NCBI RefSeq assembly: GCF_963576615.1
Contig: NC_088715.1
Location: forward strand, 54,187,690 to 54,251,689
Length of the DNA: 64,000 nt
Reading direction: 5' to 3'
From: Watersipora subatra
Taxonomy: Eukaryota > Bryozoa > Gymnolaemata > Cheilostomatida > Watersiporidae
A model generated the notes under the pieces. It was not told where the DNA came from and made no database searches. It was given only the letters and a program-made list of their open reading frames with translations. Position numbers and translations under genes: made by a program. Of the stretch, positions 46,518-59,543 are shown in pieces (position 1 is the stretch's first letter; every line of letters starts with the position of its first letter).

Positions 46518-46925
46518 AAACAGAAATAATGAAAGGAAAAGATGTTTATATTTTCCCCCTGCAATAGAAGAAATGCAATATTGGCCAATATTAGAAGTAA
46601 AATGCACTGATATTATTAGAATAATCAATATTATTAATATAGTAATAATAGAAAACCAATGCACAATTTTGTTTAAATTTCAAAACGTCATAGCTAACAA
46701 CATCGAGAAGTTGTGGTATTTATATAGATTTTTAGAAAATTTATTTAAAAAGTGTTTGGTCATGACAAACAGCAATAATAAAAGGAAAATATTATATGTC
46801 TATTATAATCTCTCCCCTGCAATAGGAAAAATGCAATATTGGCCAATATTAGAAGTAAAATGCACTGATATTATTAGAATAACCAATATTGTTAATATAG
46901 TAATACAGCAATAATAGAAAACCTA
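46518..46925. repeat. Direct duplication, about 150 bp, two copies 248 bp apart
   Basis: ATGCAATATTGGCCAATATT with AGAAGTAAAATGCACTGATA recurs at 46573 and 46831, each followed by TTATTAGAATAA-CAATATT. The 156-codon frame across it is only a consequence of the duplication. Confidence 0.85.
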
Positions 46926-47637
46926 CGAGCGTTCACGCGTCTAAAAGATTTCTGCAAACTGCAGCAAAATAAAAGCTGTTATAAAGCTGTAGGCCTAATC
47001 TACTGTAATGTATGTAACTCAACAACAATAAAGAAATATGTTTATTATAACTCTGAAATGCAAAATTAGAAGTAAAATGGCAAGCTACTGTGTACTATAC
47101 ACAGTTTGAAAGTTGGTTGCGTTGAATGTAGAATGGTTTTGATAGCGATCTTTAGCAGAAAGCGAGTATGAGCATTTACACGTCTGAAAGTTTCATGCAA
47201 ACTGCAGCTAAATAAAAAATGTTCTTGTCATAAAAGGGCGTTGTAGTTCGGCCCTAGCTTGTACATAAGTTGTAAAGAATTTTAGCTAACGTTTTAAAAC
47301 ATGAAACCTTCGGTGATTGGACAAAAACACATAGGCTGATAAACTGTGTACCACAATTTCGTACCTATAAATCGGTCAAAGCCTCAAACGGTCTACGTTT
47401 ACTACAGAAACCTTCGAAGAAATTCGATTACAAGTAAACAATGCCATAGACTGGTGAAATGTGCACGTTATTTTTTCGCGAAATTTGCACGACTTAATCG
47501 TTCTATTCTCTGTCGCCTGCTGTTTTTATTTCCGGTCTTAACTTTTATTAAACCAAGCTTTTCAAGCGTTTTGTGACAATTTTCGTCCTAATAAATCTGT
47601 CTATTTGTGTATAATCGGTTTTACAAAGACAAAATTT

Positions 47638-47658
47638 TTTATATATATATATATATAT

Positions 47659-47689
<31 letters not shown>

Positions 47690-47710
47690 CATATATACAA
47701 TATATATAGT
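47638..47710. repeat. (TA)n compound microsatellite
   Basis: TATATA runs interrupted by CATGTA and CATATA. Confidence 0.93.
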
Positions 47711-48064
47711 ATAATATAATGCCTCTGTCTGCATATACTGGATATCTTTAAAATAATTATTTACTTCAACATATCATAGATAAGATGTCAGTTGTCCGAA
47801 AAAGGAGGCTAAACTTCTGTGTACTACTCAGTACAAAAGGCTAATCTTCCGCTTGGTACCAATTAATACTGGATAGTACTTTGTTAATTGGGCACATCAG
47901 TTCCATCGCTTGACTACTCATACGTAAGTAACGTAACGAGCATAATGAAGTACAAAGTTTTTCATTATATAAGTTCAAAAGTTACGAAACATTTCAATAA
48001 AGGCTAGTACTTAGAAACTCACCCAACTCAGGAAATAACAGAACTAGCTAACTAACCAACTAGC

Positions 48065-48349
48065 ATGGATAAACAACACGAATATAGCACAGATGAAGAT
48101 GCAATGCTATTAGAAAGATCATCAGAGGAAGATTCATCTAAGGACAAAATATCTACTAAAGTTAAACATCGTTCGATGCTGATAATCATTGTAGCATTGA
48201 TATTCTTCTCATATTGTGTAGACACTCTCCTTTTTCCATTCTTTCCTAATGTCGCCATTGAGAAAGATTTATCAAGCGCTGAAGTTGGAGTTGTTTTTGC
48301 CGCTTTTGATTTTGCAAGATTTGTAGCAGCTCCGACAGCTGGATCAATG
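48065..48349 (+). CDS. MFS transporter, first coding exon (SLC18B1-like)
   Basis: Membrane solute transporter of the major facilitator superfamily. The exon encodes 95 residues and ends on a GTAAGT donor in phase 0. An acidic, serine-rich cytosolic N-terminus (residues 1-30, MDKQHEYSTDEDAMLLERSS) is followed by a Lys-rich turn, TM1 (about 38-58, MLIIIVALIFFSYCVDTLLF) and PFFPNVAIEKDLSSAEVGVV leading into TM2. The PFFP plus IG/VG-F pattern fits the drug:H+ antiporter-1/SLC18 branch. Later exons are at 52680, 56589 and 59463. The exon joining TM2 to TM4 was not found between 48350 and 52679. The start ATG has an in-frame acidic N-terminus and the usual animal context AGCATGG. Substrate cannot be told; amines or polyamines are known for SLC18 relatives. 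Confidence 0.75.
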
Positions 48350-51300
48350 GTAAGTGTGTTTATAACTGTATTTGTTAAAATATAGTGAACTAAGATGAGT
48401 GGAAATGTTGACAACATTAGGGCAACCGTTAGGTTGACTTCGTTGCGCTTGGTGACTAAAGTTTATATTGAAAAGAAAATTAATTTCAATGAAATAGTAA
48501 ACAGACAATGAAAAGACCCTAAATTGCCCTAAAAGTATATCATATTATGACTACGTTAGAAAAGTATAAGAAGCTTTAGACTTTCTGCTACTTTTCAATG
48601 AACAACAAAGATTCAAATTCCATCAGGATTAGTTAAACGAAACGAGGTGTTGTATGTATCGGCTACAGTTCTGTTAGGCTTTTACAATTTGGAAAAGATA
48701 AAAATGTTTTATTTTAAAAGAAAAAGAGCAATCGATAGTCAGACACTCTTTCCCATACCACCAATTATAGCTGCACCTTGAACCATAACTTGTTGCTTAA
48801 TGGTAGAGCATTTTATACCCAAAGCTTTTTTATAGAATGTGTTGTTTTAACTGAGCAGCTTAATGAACTTTGATTTCTGATGAATAATAAGTTTAAAGAG
48901 ATTTGGAGAGCTACTCTGGTAATAATAACAGATTACACAAGCAACAGAACTCAACTAATGAAATGTTACATTGAAGCCATGCATTTAAATTATCTGGCTT
49001 CTACCTGTTATATGTATATATATACCTGTTATATATACCTGTTATATCGTATGCTTGGGCTCTTAAAGTTTCAATTAGAATGCAACATCTCTGGTGATTT
49101 AATACACATCAAAGATCAAAACTTAAATGTACTTGCTTACTCTCGATTTATTGCAACAGTATTTGTTTCAAATCAAACCTCATAAGAGCCAAGTTTACAC
49201 AAATTTCAAAAGTGTTTAAAGCACCTTTGCGATTGAAAATAGCAAAAAAAGAGAAGTGAAATGATATTATTTGTAGGCAAACGAAAACTAAGATATTTTT
49301 AAAATAACATGACTAAGCTACAAAAAACACTGTGTAACTTTAAGTAGATGTATATAAATTAAATTCGAGCATTTATACTAGAACAGAACATATCATGGAA
49401 TGACAATTACAATTAACGAAAATGTATTCATGATTGTGAATAAGTTTTGATGTAAAACTAGTAATTGTTTTTTTATCTTTTACTACATTTCAAGTATTTA
49501 AAGGCATAATATGCTCTTAACATAGAGCATTAAAAGCAACTTGCGTTTCTTTAATATTTGGAGTTTAAATGCTATAGCAAATCAATTTAGCTTTCACCCA
49601 CCATCGTGTACAAATTGTAATGTCAATTTGTATAACCAGTGTTGGAAAATTCTGCTCCATATGTTAATTGCAACTATTATCTTTGTTACATCGGTTTAAA
49701 AAAACAAGTATTCATAGATTTGCTGTGGTTTTCTCTCTTTCATATTTTATTGCATCTTAAACATAGTAATGTAAACTCAATTGATAATTCTAAAAATATA
49801 AGAAACTTCCTTTTTCCCTAAAATGGCTATTTAAAAGTCCTCTAAGCAGACTATGCAATGCAATATTTTCACACTTTTAAAACCATTTTGACCAAGCCGA
49901 ATGTCATTTATTTCAAATCTGTACGAATCAATCTTTTTTTCAATCTCTAGTCATGACTTCAGACAGTTGGACCGGCAACCACTTCTCTTATAATAGTAAA
50001 GACACTAGAGCGTCTGTACACATTATACTGCTAGCTAGCTTTCACAATATTTGAAATTTTCGCTCCACTATGATAAAAAAAATGTGAGGTAGCAACTAGT
50101 AATAACTTCTTTACTGATCATCAAAGTGATGACCTTATGCAGCAAGTTTACAAAACTGACTCAATTGTTACACTGAGATTTAAGTAGTAAGCCTACTTAG
50201 AAGCAGTGCAGTTTGCAATAAAAGGTTGCCTTTGTCATCGATAAATGTTAAACTTCAGATACAATGTGCTCATAAAATTTTCTTACACTGTAGTTTAGCA
50301 TATGCCACCCGAAGAAACTGTGTGCTATTGGGTCAATGGTTGCAGGAGCAGCATGCATATCCTTTGGGTAAGACATACAAGTATGAAGGTAAATAGTTAA
50401 GAAATACAAGCTAGATATAGTTTGAATGCTATACAACTGAGTTCAGCTATACAAATAATTTTGCTGTTAAAAAAGCCTAAAACTCTGTATCACATCTTGT
50501 TTTGACAAATAAGTACACTTTGTTGACCATGAAAGGATAAATTACACCACATGAAAAGTTGAAACATTCTCACAGACATTTATGATCATTGACTGACTTT
50601 CATATTTACATGTAGATTCTTTCTTAGATTTTCATAGAATCCAATCATAAACTTTCTGTGAATAGTATTATAACATTATTGTGGGTTATAATAGTACATC
50701 TGTAAACTAGCAACTAGTAACAGGTGACTTGCTAATTACACTCTAACATGCTGACTGTTTATGGTAATGCTTCATTAAAAAGTTTATGGCCTTAGAAGAC
50801 CAGAATTTTTTATTTGCCATAATGCTACCAGAAATGTCAGGGAAGCTGTGGTATATAAACTTATGTAACTTGTCATGCCACTACCAGAGCGAAAACTCAC
50901 TCTCCTCCATAGAACTAGCACATCTGAAAAGAACTGCTTCTTAAATCTTTGACTTTAACTTGAATGCTGCGAAAGGCTCAAAGTAGCAAAAGGCTGAGTT
51001 GTAACTGATATAGGTTAAAAGAATATAAAGAGAAAAGGGTGTGTAATACCAAGGGCAAACATTGGAAAGATAAATTACACTTTTTAGTAGAAAATACTTT
51101 TTATCACACTATTTTGCTCAAATAAAAAATCTGTCGTCAGGTTTACCCGAGTTAGTTGAAGTAAATTGTTTGTTTTATACTAATCTTTGTTCGATTTAAG
51201 TTTGATCTAGCTCATGACCCATTTCAAAAATATTACAACATACCAAAAGCTTCGGATCAACTATTTTAATAAATGCTGGCAAAAAATGCAGACATAAAGG

Positions 51301-51540
51301 CAAAAAAAAATCTATTTGAAGCAATCTTAAATTGCTCCATGGAGAAGGTGATTGACATCCTCAAAAGTTAAGTTTTTGCTTTCATGTAAAATTTTACATC
51401 CAAATGTGGTTTTCTAGTATATTTTGATACCCGTATGTCAGCAAAGGATTAAAGAAACACTGTTGTTTTAAGGAAAATATAATATGGCAATGCCTCAAAT
51501 TGTTTAGTGGCTTTATTGTTTAAGAGATTCTGTTTTTATT
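48350..51540. other. Long first intron of the MFS gene, nothing recognised
   Basis: About 3.2 kb of AT-rich intron. The exon expected to encode TM2 to TM3 should lie here or before 52680, but no candidate frame bounded by splice sites could be supported. Confidence 0.4.
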
Positions 51541-51544
51541 AAAT

Positions 51545-51985
51545 AATTATATGAGAGCATTCTATGAGACAACTCTATAAGACTTGTTCATGAGATAAAT
51601 TTGTGAAAAAGCCGCACGATACAACTTTATAAGACCACTCAATAAGACAACTCCTTGAAACAACTTTAGGATAGAACTCTGTAGGATTACTCTACAAAAC
51701 GACTTGATGAGACCACTCTATGAAACAGCTCTATAAGACCACTCTATGAGACAACTCTATGAGACAACTCTATGAGACAACTCTATGAGACAACTCTATG
51801 AGACAGACATAGGATACAAATCTAAAAGACAACTCTATGATACAACTATTATAAGACCACTCAATAAGACAACTCAATGAGACAACTCTATGAGACAACT
51901 CTATGAGACAACTCTATGATAATACTCTATGAGACAACTCTGTAAGAGCTGTATGAGACAAATCTCTATATGAATACTCTGTAAC
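51545..51985. repeat. 13-bp minisatellite in an MFS intron
   Basis: Degenerate repeats of GAGACAACTCTAT, with pure 13-bp spacing at 51748-51800 and noisier copies on both sides. Confidence 0.92.
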
Positions 51986-52679
51986 AACACGGTAAAGCTC
52001 AAAACTCTGACAAAGATTAATGGACAGGCAGATCACAAAATATTGTAGCTGATTAAATTGATAGGAAATCTATTTACTTGTTTACTATAATTGGTAAATC
52101 TCACATAATTTTTTGAAAGATCTATAACTATTTTGAAGAACAGTGTAAATATCTAGCTATTTATTAACATATAACATTCTGCATTTTGTAATCTGCAATT
52201 TGCACTGTGCATCTTACATTTTATCTTCACATATAGAGTATTATAGTTCCTGGTGAATCATGAGTCGCTGATAATCTGTAATAATTGTTGCTATTCTTTA
52301 CTATAAAAGGTCCTCCAGAACAGCTAATATTAAAATCCGTAAACTTCAAATGTTTCAAAATGTTATAAAAATTTTGCAGTTCAAAAATAAACTGCTGCAT
52401 TAAGAGATTTTATAGCACTGAGTTTGAAACAAAACGGCCAAATGTGCAGGTATAGCTTTAGTTGCAAATAAAAGTACTAGCCTTTGCGCCGAAGATTTGC
52501 AAAGAAATACATGCAAGTTTAGATTAATAGCGATAGAGAATTACTGTAGCAGTTTCTAACAACAAAAAGGTTTTGTTGTGATAAAAATTAGTTATGTATA
52601 GTCACTATAGAGTTGGGTGACAAATGATATCAATGACAAAACGTCATTATCACTTGTTCCTTAAGAATTTGCTTTATAG

Positions 52680-52827
52680 GATTACCACATCAGTGGAGGG
52701 AAAAGAGTGGTTTCTCATAAGCTGTGTTTCAATCAGATGTGTAGCTGGTGTTGGATCAGCAATGTTGAATGTCGCTGGAACCAGTCTTTTGATGAAGGCA
52801 TCAGGATACGAATCACCTACTATTGTG
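52680..52827 (+). CDS. MFS transporter, internal exon (TM4 region)
   Basis: An AG acceptor at 52678-52679 and a GTGAGG donor after 52827 bound an exon in phase 2 to phase 0. It encodes EWFLISCVSIRCVAGVGSAM followed by LNVAGTSLLMKASGYESPTI. The R-x-V-x-G-x-G-S/A-A pattern is the TM4 signature of drug:H+ antiporter and SLC18-type MFS proteins. Confidence 0.75.
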
Positions 52828-53383
52828 GTGAGGAATATGTTCAACAAAATGTATTGAGTCTTGGTTGAATAATTGTTCTAAGTAAAGTAAAAAAAAGGTT
52901 TGAAATGGATAAACTAAATTATGTTAGACTTTCATTATCTTGTCTAGACTTTATTTTATAGGCTATATTTTTTAAAATATACAGTGCTATAAAAAGAGGA
53001 CAAGCTTTCCTATTTTAAACAAAACACACTGTAAGTACTTACCACTTTGAAAAAAACTAGTGCCACGACAGTCTAGCCTGCTGTGAGTGCTTATCAGGTG
53101 GAATACAACTACAAATATGATTATAGTGAAACGCCAGTAGGTGTTCAATTTGTACAGCTGTTATAATGCAGGTCGGCCATGCTAATTTTGGGGAGTTCAA
53201 ATTATGCATGATACAACTTCTGTCCCGCTATCCAACTCTACAGAACGGACAGACAGACAAACGAGCGAGCATGACGTTGGTTGTTATAAATATCAGTATT
53301 TTGGAGGTCTAGGGTGCTGTGGGAAACAATTAGCCATGATAATTATTAATTTTAATGATTCTGAAAGACTGGCGATCAATCAC

Positions 53384-53450
53384 TGTGCGCAGTTGGTAAA
53401 GTGTTTGACTGTCAAGCGGAAAGTCATGAGTACAAATCTTAGATGAAGTG
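53384..53450 (+). repeat. tRNA-Asp-like SINE head
   Basis: TGCGCAGTTGGTAAAGTG resembles box A with its D-loop GG. TTTGACTGTCAAGC has an anticodon-like GTC, and GTCATGAGTACAAATCT resembles box B. The CCA-proximal stem does not pair well, so a tRNA-derived SINE or pseudogene is more likely than a tRNA. It lies about 300 bp upstream of a LINE 3' end. Confidence 0.55.
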
Positions 53451-53689
53451 ATTTGTTTACCACCATCTATGTAAGGTTTCAGATGCGTGGACGGACACTG
53501 CTCTTATTATAGTAAAGACACAAAATTGTCTGTACTCATTCTAATGTCAGCTAAACTTTTTAACATTAGGCTGTCCTACACAAACTGCGTATCAAATGTT
53601 TGCTCTACAGTGACATTTTGACTGTGAATAAACTTTATAAATTTTGAACTCTCATCGCGTCTCATCGATTATTTTACAGCCTTAAATCA

Positions 53690-54030
53690 CATCGCATTCA
53701 TCAATATCTCCCTCGCTGCTTTTTTGTAAATCTAAAGCTACCCCCCTCTAAATCTGCTTCAGGTCATCGCAGAATGTTTTATTAGCAGTCAGCACAATGG
53801 AATGCTCTGCCTGATGAACTGCGTAGGGTTGTGAGTATGCCCACTTTTAGACGTGCCCTCAAGCTGAACATGTTAAGTGATGAGTAGATAGTTTCTGGCT
53901 GCTCACTGTTAACTTGTGGCCCAGCGCTTTGTCTAGCAATTTTACTGCACAGTTTGGGCCTCATCATTATTTTCTTTTGTTGTTTTTTAGTTTTCATATC
54001 TTTTGATGAAATAAAACAAAACAAAACAGT
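53690..54030 (+). mobile_element. 3' end of a non-LTR retrotransposon (LINE)
   Basis: 53798-53887 encodes WNALPDELRRVVSMPTFRRA then LKLNMLSDE and a stop. This WNxLP...S...F+..L pattern is the usual C-terminal end of the reverse-transcriptase ORF in CR1/L2/Jockey-type LINEs. It is followed by a short 3'UTR ending in AAATAAAACAAAACAAAACA. Everything upstream of the last roughly 30 codons is lost, as in 5'-truncated insertions. Confidence 0.75.
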
Positions 54031-54084
54031 GATACTAAATTAAAGAGGTACGAACTAAGTATAATTACTACATTCTATTTAAAA

Positions 54085-55462
54085 AATAAAAAAATTGTGA
54101 TATTATTATGCTTTATTATTTATCTTGAGGCGTTTACTAATGTTCTAAAAAAGAATCAAGGAGATTGACTAACCAGAAGCTGAGTTATAGCCAGCCAAAC
54201 ACAGGTCTACCAAAATACATCAGTGTTTTGGTAATGCTCATATTAGCATCATTGTATGACGTATGAAATCGACTTGTGTGCAATTGGTCAATTAAGCCAA
54301 CTAATGCGCTCTCCTATAATAATCACAGCGTTTTAATTGGTTTAATCCCTGGAAGTACAGAACAATCAAATTGGGCCTAACAATCATTGCTCTGAGAATT
54401 CCGAGCCAGTTCCTTTGACGTGTAGATTAGTTTTAGCATGAAATAATTACACCCATCTATTATTTCGCAACATTTCGCTATCTTGCTAGTTCAGCTGTTT
54501 TGTTGTTTTCCCACTTACAGTAGCTTCCCTATTCAGACTCATCTTTAGCGCTGTTCAGATTGTTTTATCTATAGCTAATAATTTGAATCAATTAAATCAT
54601 TCATCAATCTCGACTATCATTTAAAATTTTCTACAAATTATATTAGTTACATCATTTATTCTATACGCAGTTATATTATTATTTTGTATAATATGCATTA
54701 TGATTATTATAATAATCATAAAAAAAATCATAGATAAGATAATAGATACATAGAAGAATCAAATGTTATCGTTCTTTTTTCTTACAGCAAGAGTAGCGCG
54801 GTTAAATTATTCTTTTTAAAATTATGGCTGTAGTGAACTTACAGTCTGTTAATAGTGACGATAATCATGAAAATCAACTGAATGCTGCAGTAGGTACACA
54901 GTAGAAAGATGATGAATGAACAAAAATTCACATTCCTATTTGTTATTCTGCAACCCTAAACAAACTGCAAATCACGGATATCGTATAATATAGACTATAC
55001 GTGCGCCGTTCGTTAAACAGAGGATCTTCGGAGCATATCCGTAGAGATCGAGTTAAAATTTGAAACACAATAGTCAAAATCTGCTCTTCTGTTTTGAAAA
55101 ATCATGACAAGGGGTTGTGGGCAACTGCCTTTACCCCACAATGTTTTCTTGGTTTTTCTGAGAAACCAGAGCTAGTCTGTAAATTCTTTACTATCGCGAG
55201 AAGCGTTTCACATTTCGTAGCCTAAAACAATCAGTAAACGTAACGACTGTAGGGTACGCAACTTTGGCACATGTCCAATAAGTCGATTTCATACGACACA
55301 ACTGTCGGGATTTTCGAAGGGTTTTTCCTCTGATTCGTTTTTAGGTAAACCTGTGTTTGGCTGGCTATATCTCAGCTTCTGGTGTGCCGATCTCCTTGAT
55401 TCTTTTTTTAGAACATCAGTCAACACCTCAAGATAAATAATAAAGCATAATAATTTCACACT
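54085..55462. mobile_element. Long-TIR/fold-back DNA element, about 1.38 kb
   Basis: 54090-54215 is the inverted copy of 55345-55460. Shared words are TTATTATGCTTTATTATTTA, TCTTGAGG, AAGAATCAAGGAGAT, CCAGAAGCTGAG and ATAGCCAGCCAAACACAGGT. The arms are about 120 bp at roughly 90 percent identity by eye. The interior of about 1.1 kb shows no long ORF. It lies in an MFS intron. Confidence 0.85.
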
Positions 55463-56588
55463 TTTTCTATTCTTTAATATCAAAGTAATGACCATTTATG
55501 GATCTGATCTTTGACAATCAAGTATGATGCTTATGTTGAAGCAAGGTTATGCGTGTTTGTGTGAGCATCGCTGCACAAGGCTTTTGTACTTTTCACTAAA
55601 AGAATCTGAGCCCAAAGGCTAGAAATACTCATAAACTAAAGACATGATCATTTTCAGGAAGTAAATTAAGATTTAATGCTATTCTTGTTGCCACCAGTGA
55701 ATTTTGATGAGAACCGAACTCCAAAGAATAATTTGAAGTTCAATAAGTCTAGATTGTTGGACAACAGCTTGTCTATGCTACTAAATGGTTGTTGCTAGAT
55801 AAAAAATGACAACATTTCAGTAACTGCTATAAAATATCAGACCTATCATACATTTAGTCTTTCAATTTTGAACTTGTATCTATAGAAATTTTAGTTATCT
55901 TTAACTCAGGCGCTACAATACATACTGTAAAGATGAAGCTAGTAAAGTCTGAAAGTTGATCAAACGTAAAATTAAAAAACGAAATTCATATAAATAAACC
56001 TAGCAACAAAAAATGTTCACAGTGAAATTTTTTAAATTTTTGGTATACATTTTCAGCACAAATAGAAAAGCCAGCCTAACAAAAATAAATAAGTGTGAAT
56101 ATAATTTTTATTTTATTTTAAATATTTTAATATTGTTTCAGTGCATTGCTGGTGAATAAGCAGTTACGTAAGGCTATATGTACTCCTTACCGGCATGGGG
56201 GCCCTTTAGCAAAAGTGAAATAGAACCAGTTTTTCATAGTTCACAAATTCTATTTTTGTAGATGATTTATACACGCATATATTTTTTTATTGGCGATCAT
56301 TTTGTTTTAAACTTAATTTTTAAAAATCTTGTTATAAAACAAAAAGGGGCAACATATATCCTTTAAAATATGCTGCTATCATTGCTTATTAAGTAGGACA
56401 AATAGAACAAGGGTGGTTATTTCTTACAAAAATGAGTAGAGCTGAAACATTATTTTAAGATTGTTAATACTTTTTTTAGAATTGGTCATGCCCTTTGTAG
56501 TTAATAGCTTTTATCATCAGATGCTTTTACAATAAATTCTCAATTATTTTTTTCTGATCCCAATTGATTTAGATGTCTATGTTGACAG
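55463..56588. other. MFS intron, nothing recognised
   Basis: AT-rich intron sequence with no ORF and no repeat noticed. Confidence 0.4.
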
Positions 56589-56657
56589 GCATTTGTGGAA
56601 ACAGCTAATGTGGTGGGATATGGATTTGGACCAGCTCTTGGAGCATTTCTTTATAAA
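56589..56657 (+). CDS. MFS transporter, internal exon (motif C, TM5)
   Basis: CAG acceptor and AAA|GTAAGT donor, phase 0 on both sides, so it joins exon 52680-52827 directly. The 23 residues AFVETANVVGYGFGPALGAF plus LYK carry the GxxxGPxxG antiporter motif C of MFS TM5. Confidence 0.8.
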
Positions 56658-56904
56658 GTAAGTTTTTATGATCATGCTGGGTGTTGGTGGGTAAGAAAAC
56701 TTATTGAACAAATTCTTTTTGATCATCTTGGCAAAACTTCACATAAATAAAAATTGATTAGTAACGAAAGCAATTTCCAACTTATTTCTGGATATTTTTG
56801 CGAAATACCACATGTAATGACAACTTATAAAATTCCAAACATATAAGATTACAAATATAGAACATACAAACAAAATCTTTCTACTAAAGAAGTTTATCAA
56901 TGAT

Positions 56905-57245
56905 CAATTGTGATAGTTTTTGATGTTTGAGGTCATCTGACTGCCAGTGTGCTCGAAGATTAGAATTGACAAACTTTATCATGGTAAAACTGCTTCAATC
57001 AAGTAGAAGGGCAATTATTTTGTCTATAGTTGCAAAATTACTAGCATATAAGAGCCGTTTAATGCTGCAGCTTGAATTAAATAGCTTATATAAACTATAG
57101 CAACCATAGCAACAAGTGAGGTCATTTTGCACACGTGTTTCGTCTGAGCATTTTCACCACGACTCAGTTTCAGCGATTTTAATCTTCAAACGATTTGGCT
57201 GTCATGTCACCTCAAACATCAAAAACAGTAGCAACGGATAAAAAA
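56905..57245. mobile_element. Fold-back MITE in an MFS intron
   Basis: GTTTTTGATGTTTGAGGTCA at about 56918 faces the inverted CACCTCAAACATCAAAAACA near 57210, with further pairing of CTGACTGCCA and TTGGCTGTCA and of AGATTA and TAATCT. Related single arms occur at 46215 and 60200. Confidence 0.8.
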
Positions 57246-59462
57246 AATGCTGATAATTTCTGATAGAATCAAATAATTGTTTTTGTAAGTTCATTTTTGA
57301 GTGAGCGGATATCAAACCTTCAATTAGGCTGTAAACGCTGTACTTTTATCCAATTTGCTATGAAATTGCAAAAGAATCATGCTACCTTTGGACAGTTGAT
57401 GCTCTTAAAAAGCTGAAGTGGTATAAAGATGTAATTTTGTAAAGATTTTCTATTACATATCATAGTTTGAAAGTTGGGATGTTTTACAATAGCTGCTTTT
57501 CTGCAAAACAAATTTTTTTTATTATAATTTGATTTGCTAATGTTTTTTCCTAAAATAGGTAGTATGTTTTATGGTTTTAACTTTTTACCAAATGTTTTTA
57601 CTGAAAAACATCTTAACAATGGACTAGCATGACTGACATGGTTATGAAGCCTTCAAATACTCACAACAACAATTTGAAACCATAAAAATTTAGCTAGCTA
57701 AAACTTAGATTATGGTAAAATATTTTGGCAAAACTAGAAAAAAACATTTCAGAACGTAATTTTTTTAGCATCAAAGATGAGGTGTTAACAAGAGTTAGCC
57801 ATGTTTTCCTGCGTTAAATAATATTGAGGCTGTTGGAGTTGCAATAGGAACAAAAACCGATCAATAGTTTGAAGAAAAATATCACTGCTATCGCTATCGT
57901 TAAATAACGTGTTGAAAAAAACTATTTAGACCTATCAATTTATGATAGTATAAATAAAATGTTTGTTGGTTAGACTTGGTTGTCTAATAAAATTGAACTA
58001 GGTGATTGATTTACTAATTTTTGCTATGAAAAAGGTATCATACCAAAACTATCAAATCATTACATAGCTCTGATACTTATAATGGCTAAGCTTAGTAAAA
58101 TATTTTTGCTAGAGTATTACATTTTAAATAGGCATAAATTTTCATTTTGTGGTCGGTAACAGCTTCACTCTAACATATTAAATAAGTGTTATTGACCAAA
58201 TAATCTCTCAACCAAAAACCTCTCTTTTTATTGATAAGCAATTTTCTTGCTTACGAACCATCTCAGCAACACAAAAGTAAAGTTTTGCAAGTTTGACTGC
58301 ATTTGCCAACAAATTAACTAGAAGGTAGGTCAAAATTCTTCAATAGATTTTTTAATTTAGCTCTTCTTAGCATTCGGAGGTCATACTGCACGTGTAGAAT
58401 ACAAGATAGGGAGCGGAAAGTTGGTTGTCAAATGACTCAGAGCTGGGTTAATGAGCCATACATTTATGTCATAGGTCAATTCTTATACAACTAAACCGTT
58501 TAATTTCATGCAAACTATTTTAATGCCATCCTTTTTTAGCCTCTGGTTTTAATGTTGTGATTTCCTTTAAAACAAACAGTATAAACAAACTGAAATTCCT
58601 AAAAGAACAAAGTGTCTAAGATGTTAAGAGCAGCAAACACAGCTCAAGTCTGAAGTTTCTGGTACACTTACAGCATCTCGTTGTGCAAATATATTTAAAT
58701 AAAAATGGATGTTTTAATAAAGTTTGCTACAAGCTCATTGTAGATATTGAGCAAGTTGAACTTTGACTTTTAGAAATTCAAATACACTTTTAACCAGATA
58801 CAAAAAAACACAGATAATGCGATTCGTTTTGACTGATGCTTATGAGTTTGGCAACAGATGAGTTTACACTTATATTAGCACTAGATACTATTACTAGTCA
58901 GGCGAAACACCATTTATTATAACTAACAACCTCAGCTAGCAGTTTCCCACGCAGACCTTCAAGCTATGCTAAAGCACTGATCAATACCCAGTAGAGTATT
59001 TGTAGTGGTTTGGTTTTTAATCAGTCAAATAGGTGATTCCACAAGTAGGAATGTTAAAATCATTTCAGACCTGAGCAGAAACTCTGAATGCTGTAAGTGG
59101 AAGTTGAGTCACTGCTAACCTCTCCATAATCGCAAACGTATAGACTAAATTAGTGCGCAAGTGGGCTGACGATCACTGAGAAAACCCTTCAATTCCAAAC
59201 ATGTAACAATAAACAATATTTTGTAGTCCAATATGCTTATTTGTCAATTCAAATATGGTATGTTATGCCTCTGATGTTGGTGATAGCTTGTTGCTGAACG
59301 AGATTTTATAGAAATTTAAAAAAAGCAATTTGCACGATAATCAGCTTACAATAGCTGATGCACCTATTCATTGTGCTTATTACCTTCGCTGATGGTGATA
59401 ACAAGTTTTAAACACTCAAATGAAACGTTATTCAATGACGTTTCGTTATGTTTAGTTTGTAG
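57246..59462. other. MFS intron, nothing recognised
   Basis: AT-rich intron sequence. A small phase-correcting exon is expected here, because the exon at 56657 ends in phase 0 while the exon at 59463 opens in phase 1, but none could be supported. Confidence 0.4.
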
Positions 59463-59543
59463 GGTATACCGGAATGTTTGGAATATTTGGGGCTTGCTTA
59501 CTGATTCTACTCCCTATCTATTTTTGTCTCATTCCTAGAGTAG
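59463..59543 (+). CDS. MFS transporter, internal exon (TM6)
   Basis: TAG acceptor and GTAAGT donor, phase 1 on both sides. It encodes GYTGMFGIFGACLLILLPIY then FCLIPRV, which fits TM6 and the start of the central loop of a 12-TM MFS protein. TM7-12 were not found before 62.3 kb: the gene may be truncated by the arriving duplication arm, or it may continue beyond the window with P2X copy B inside an intron. Confidence 0.65.

Noticed and set aside
46444-46914. 156-codon plus-strand ORF
   Set aside because: Spans a diverged direct duplication; AT-rich Ile/Asn/Tyr composition without a domain.
53384-53450. Functional tRNA-Asp gene
   Set aside because: Box A and box B are recognisable, but the acceptor and T stems do not pair properly; a tRNA-derived SINE is more likely.
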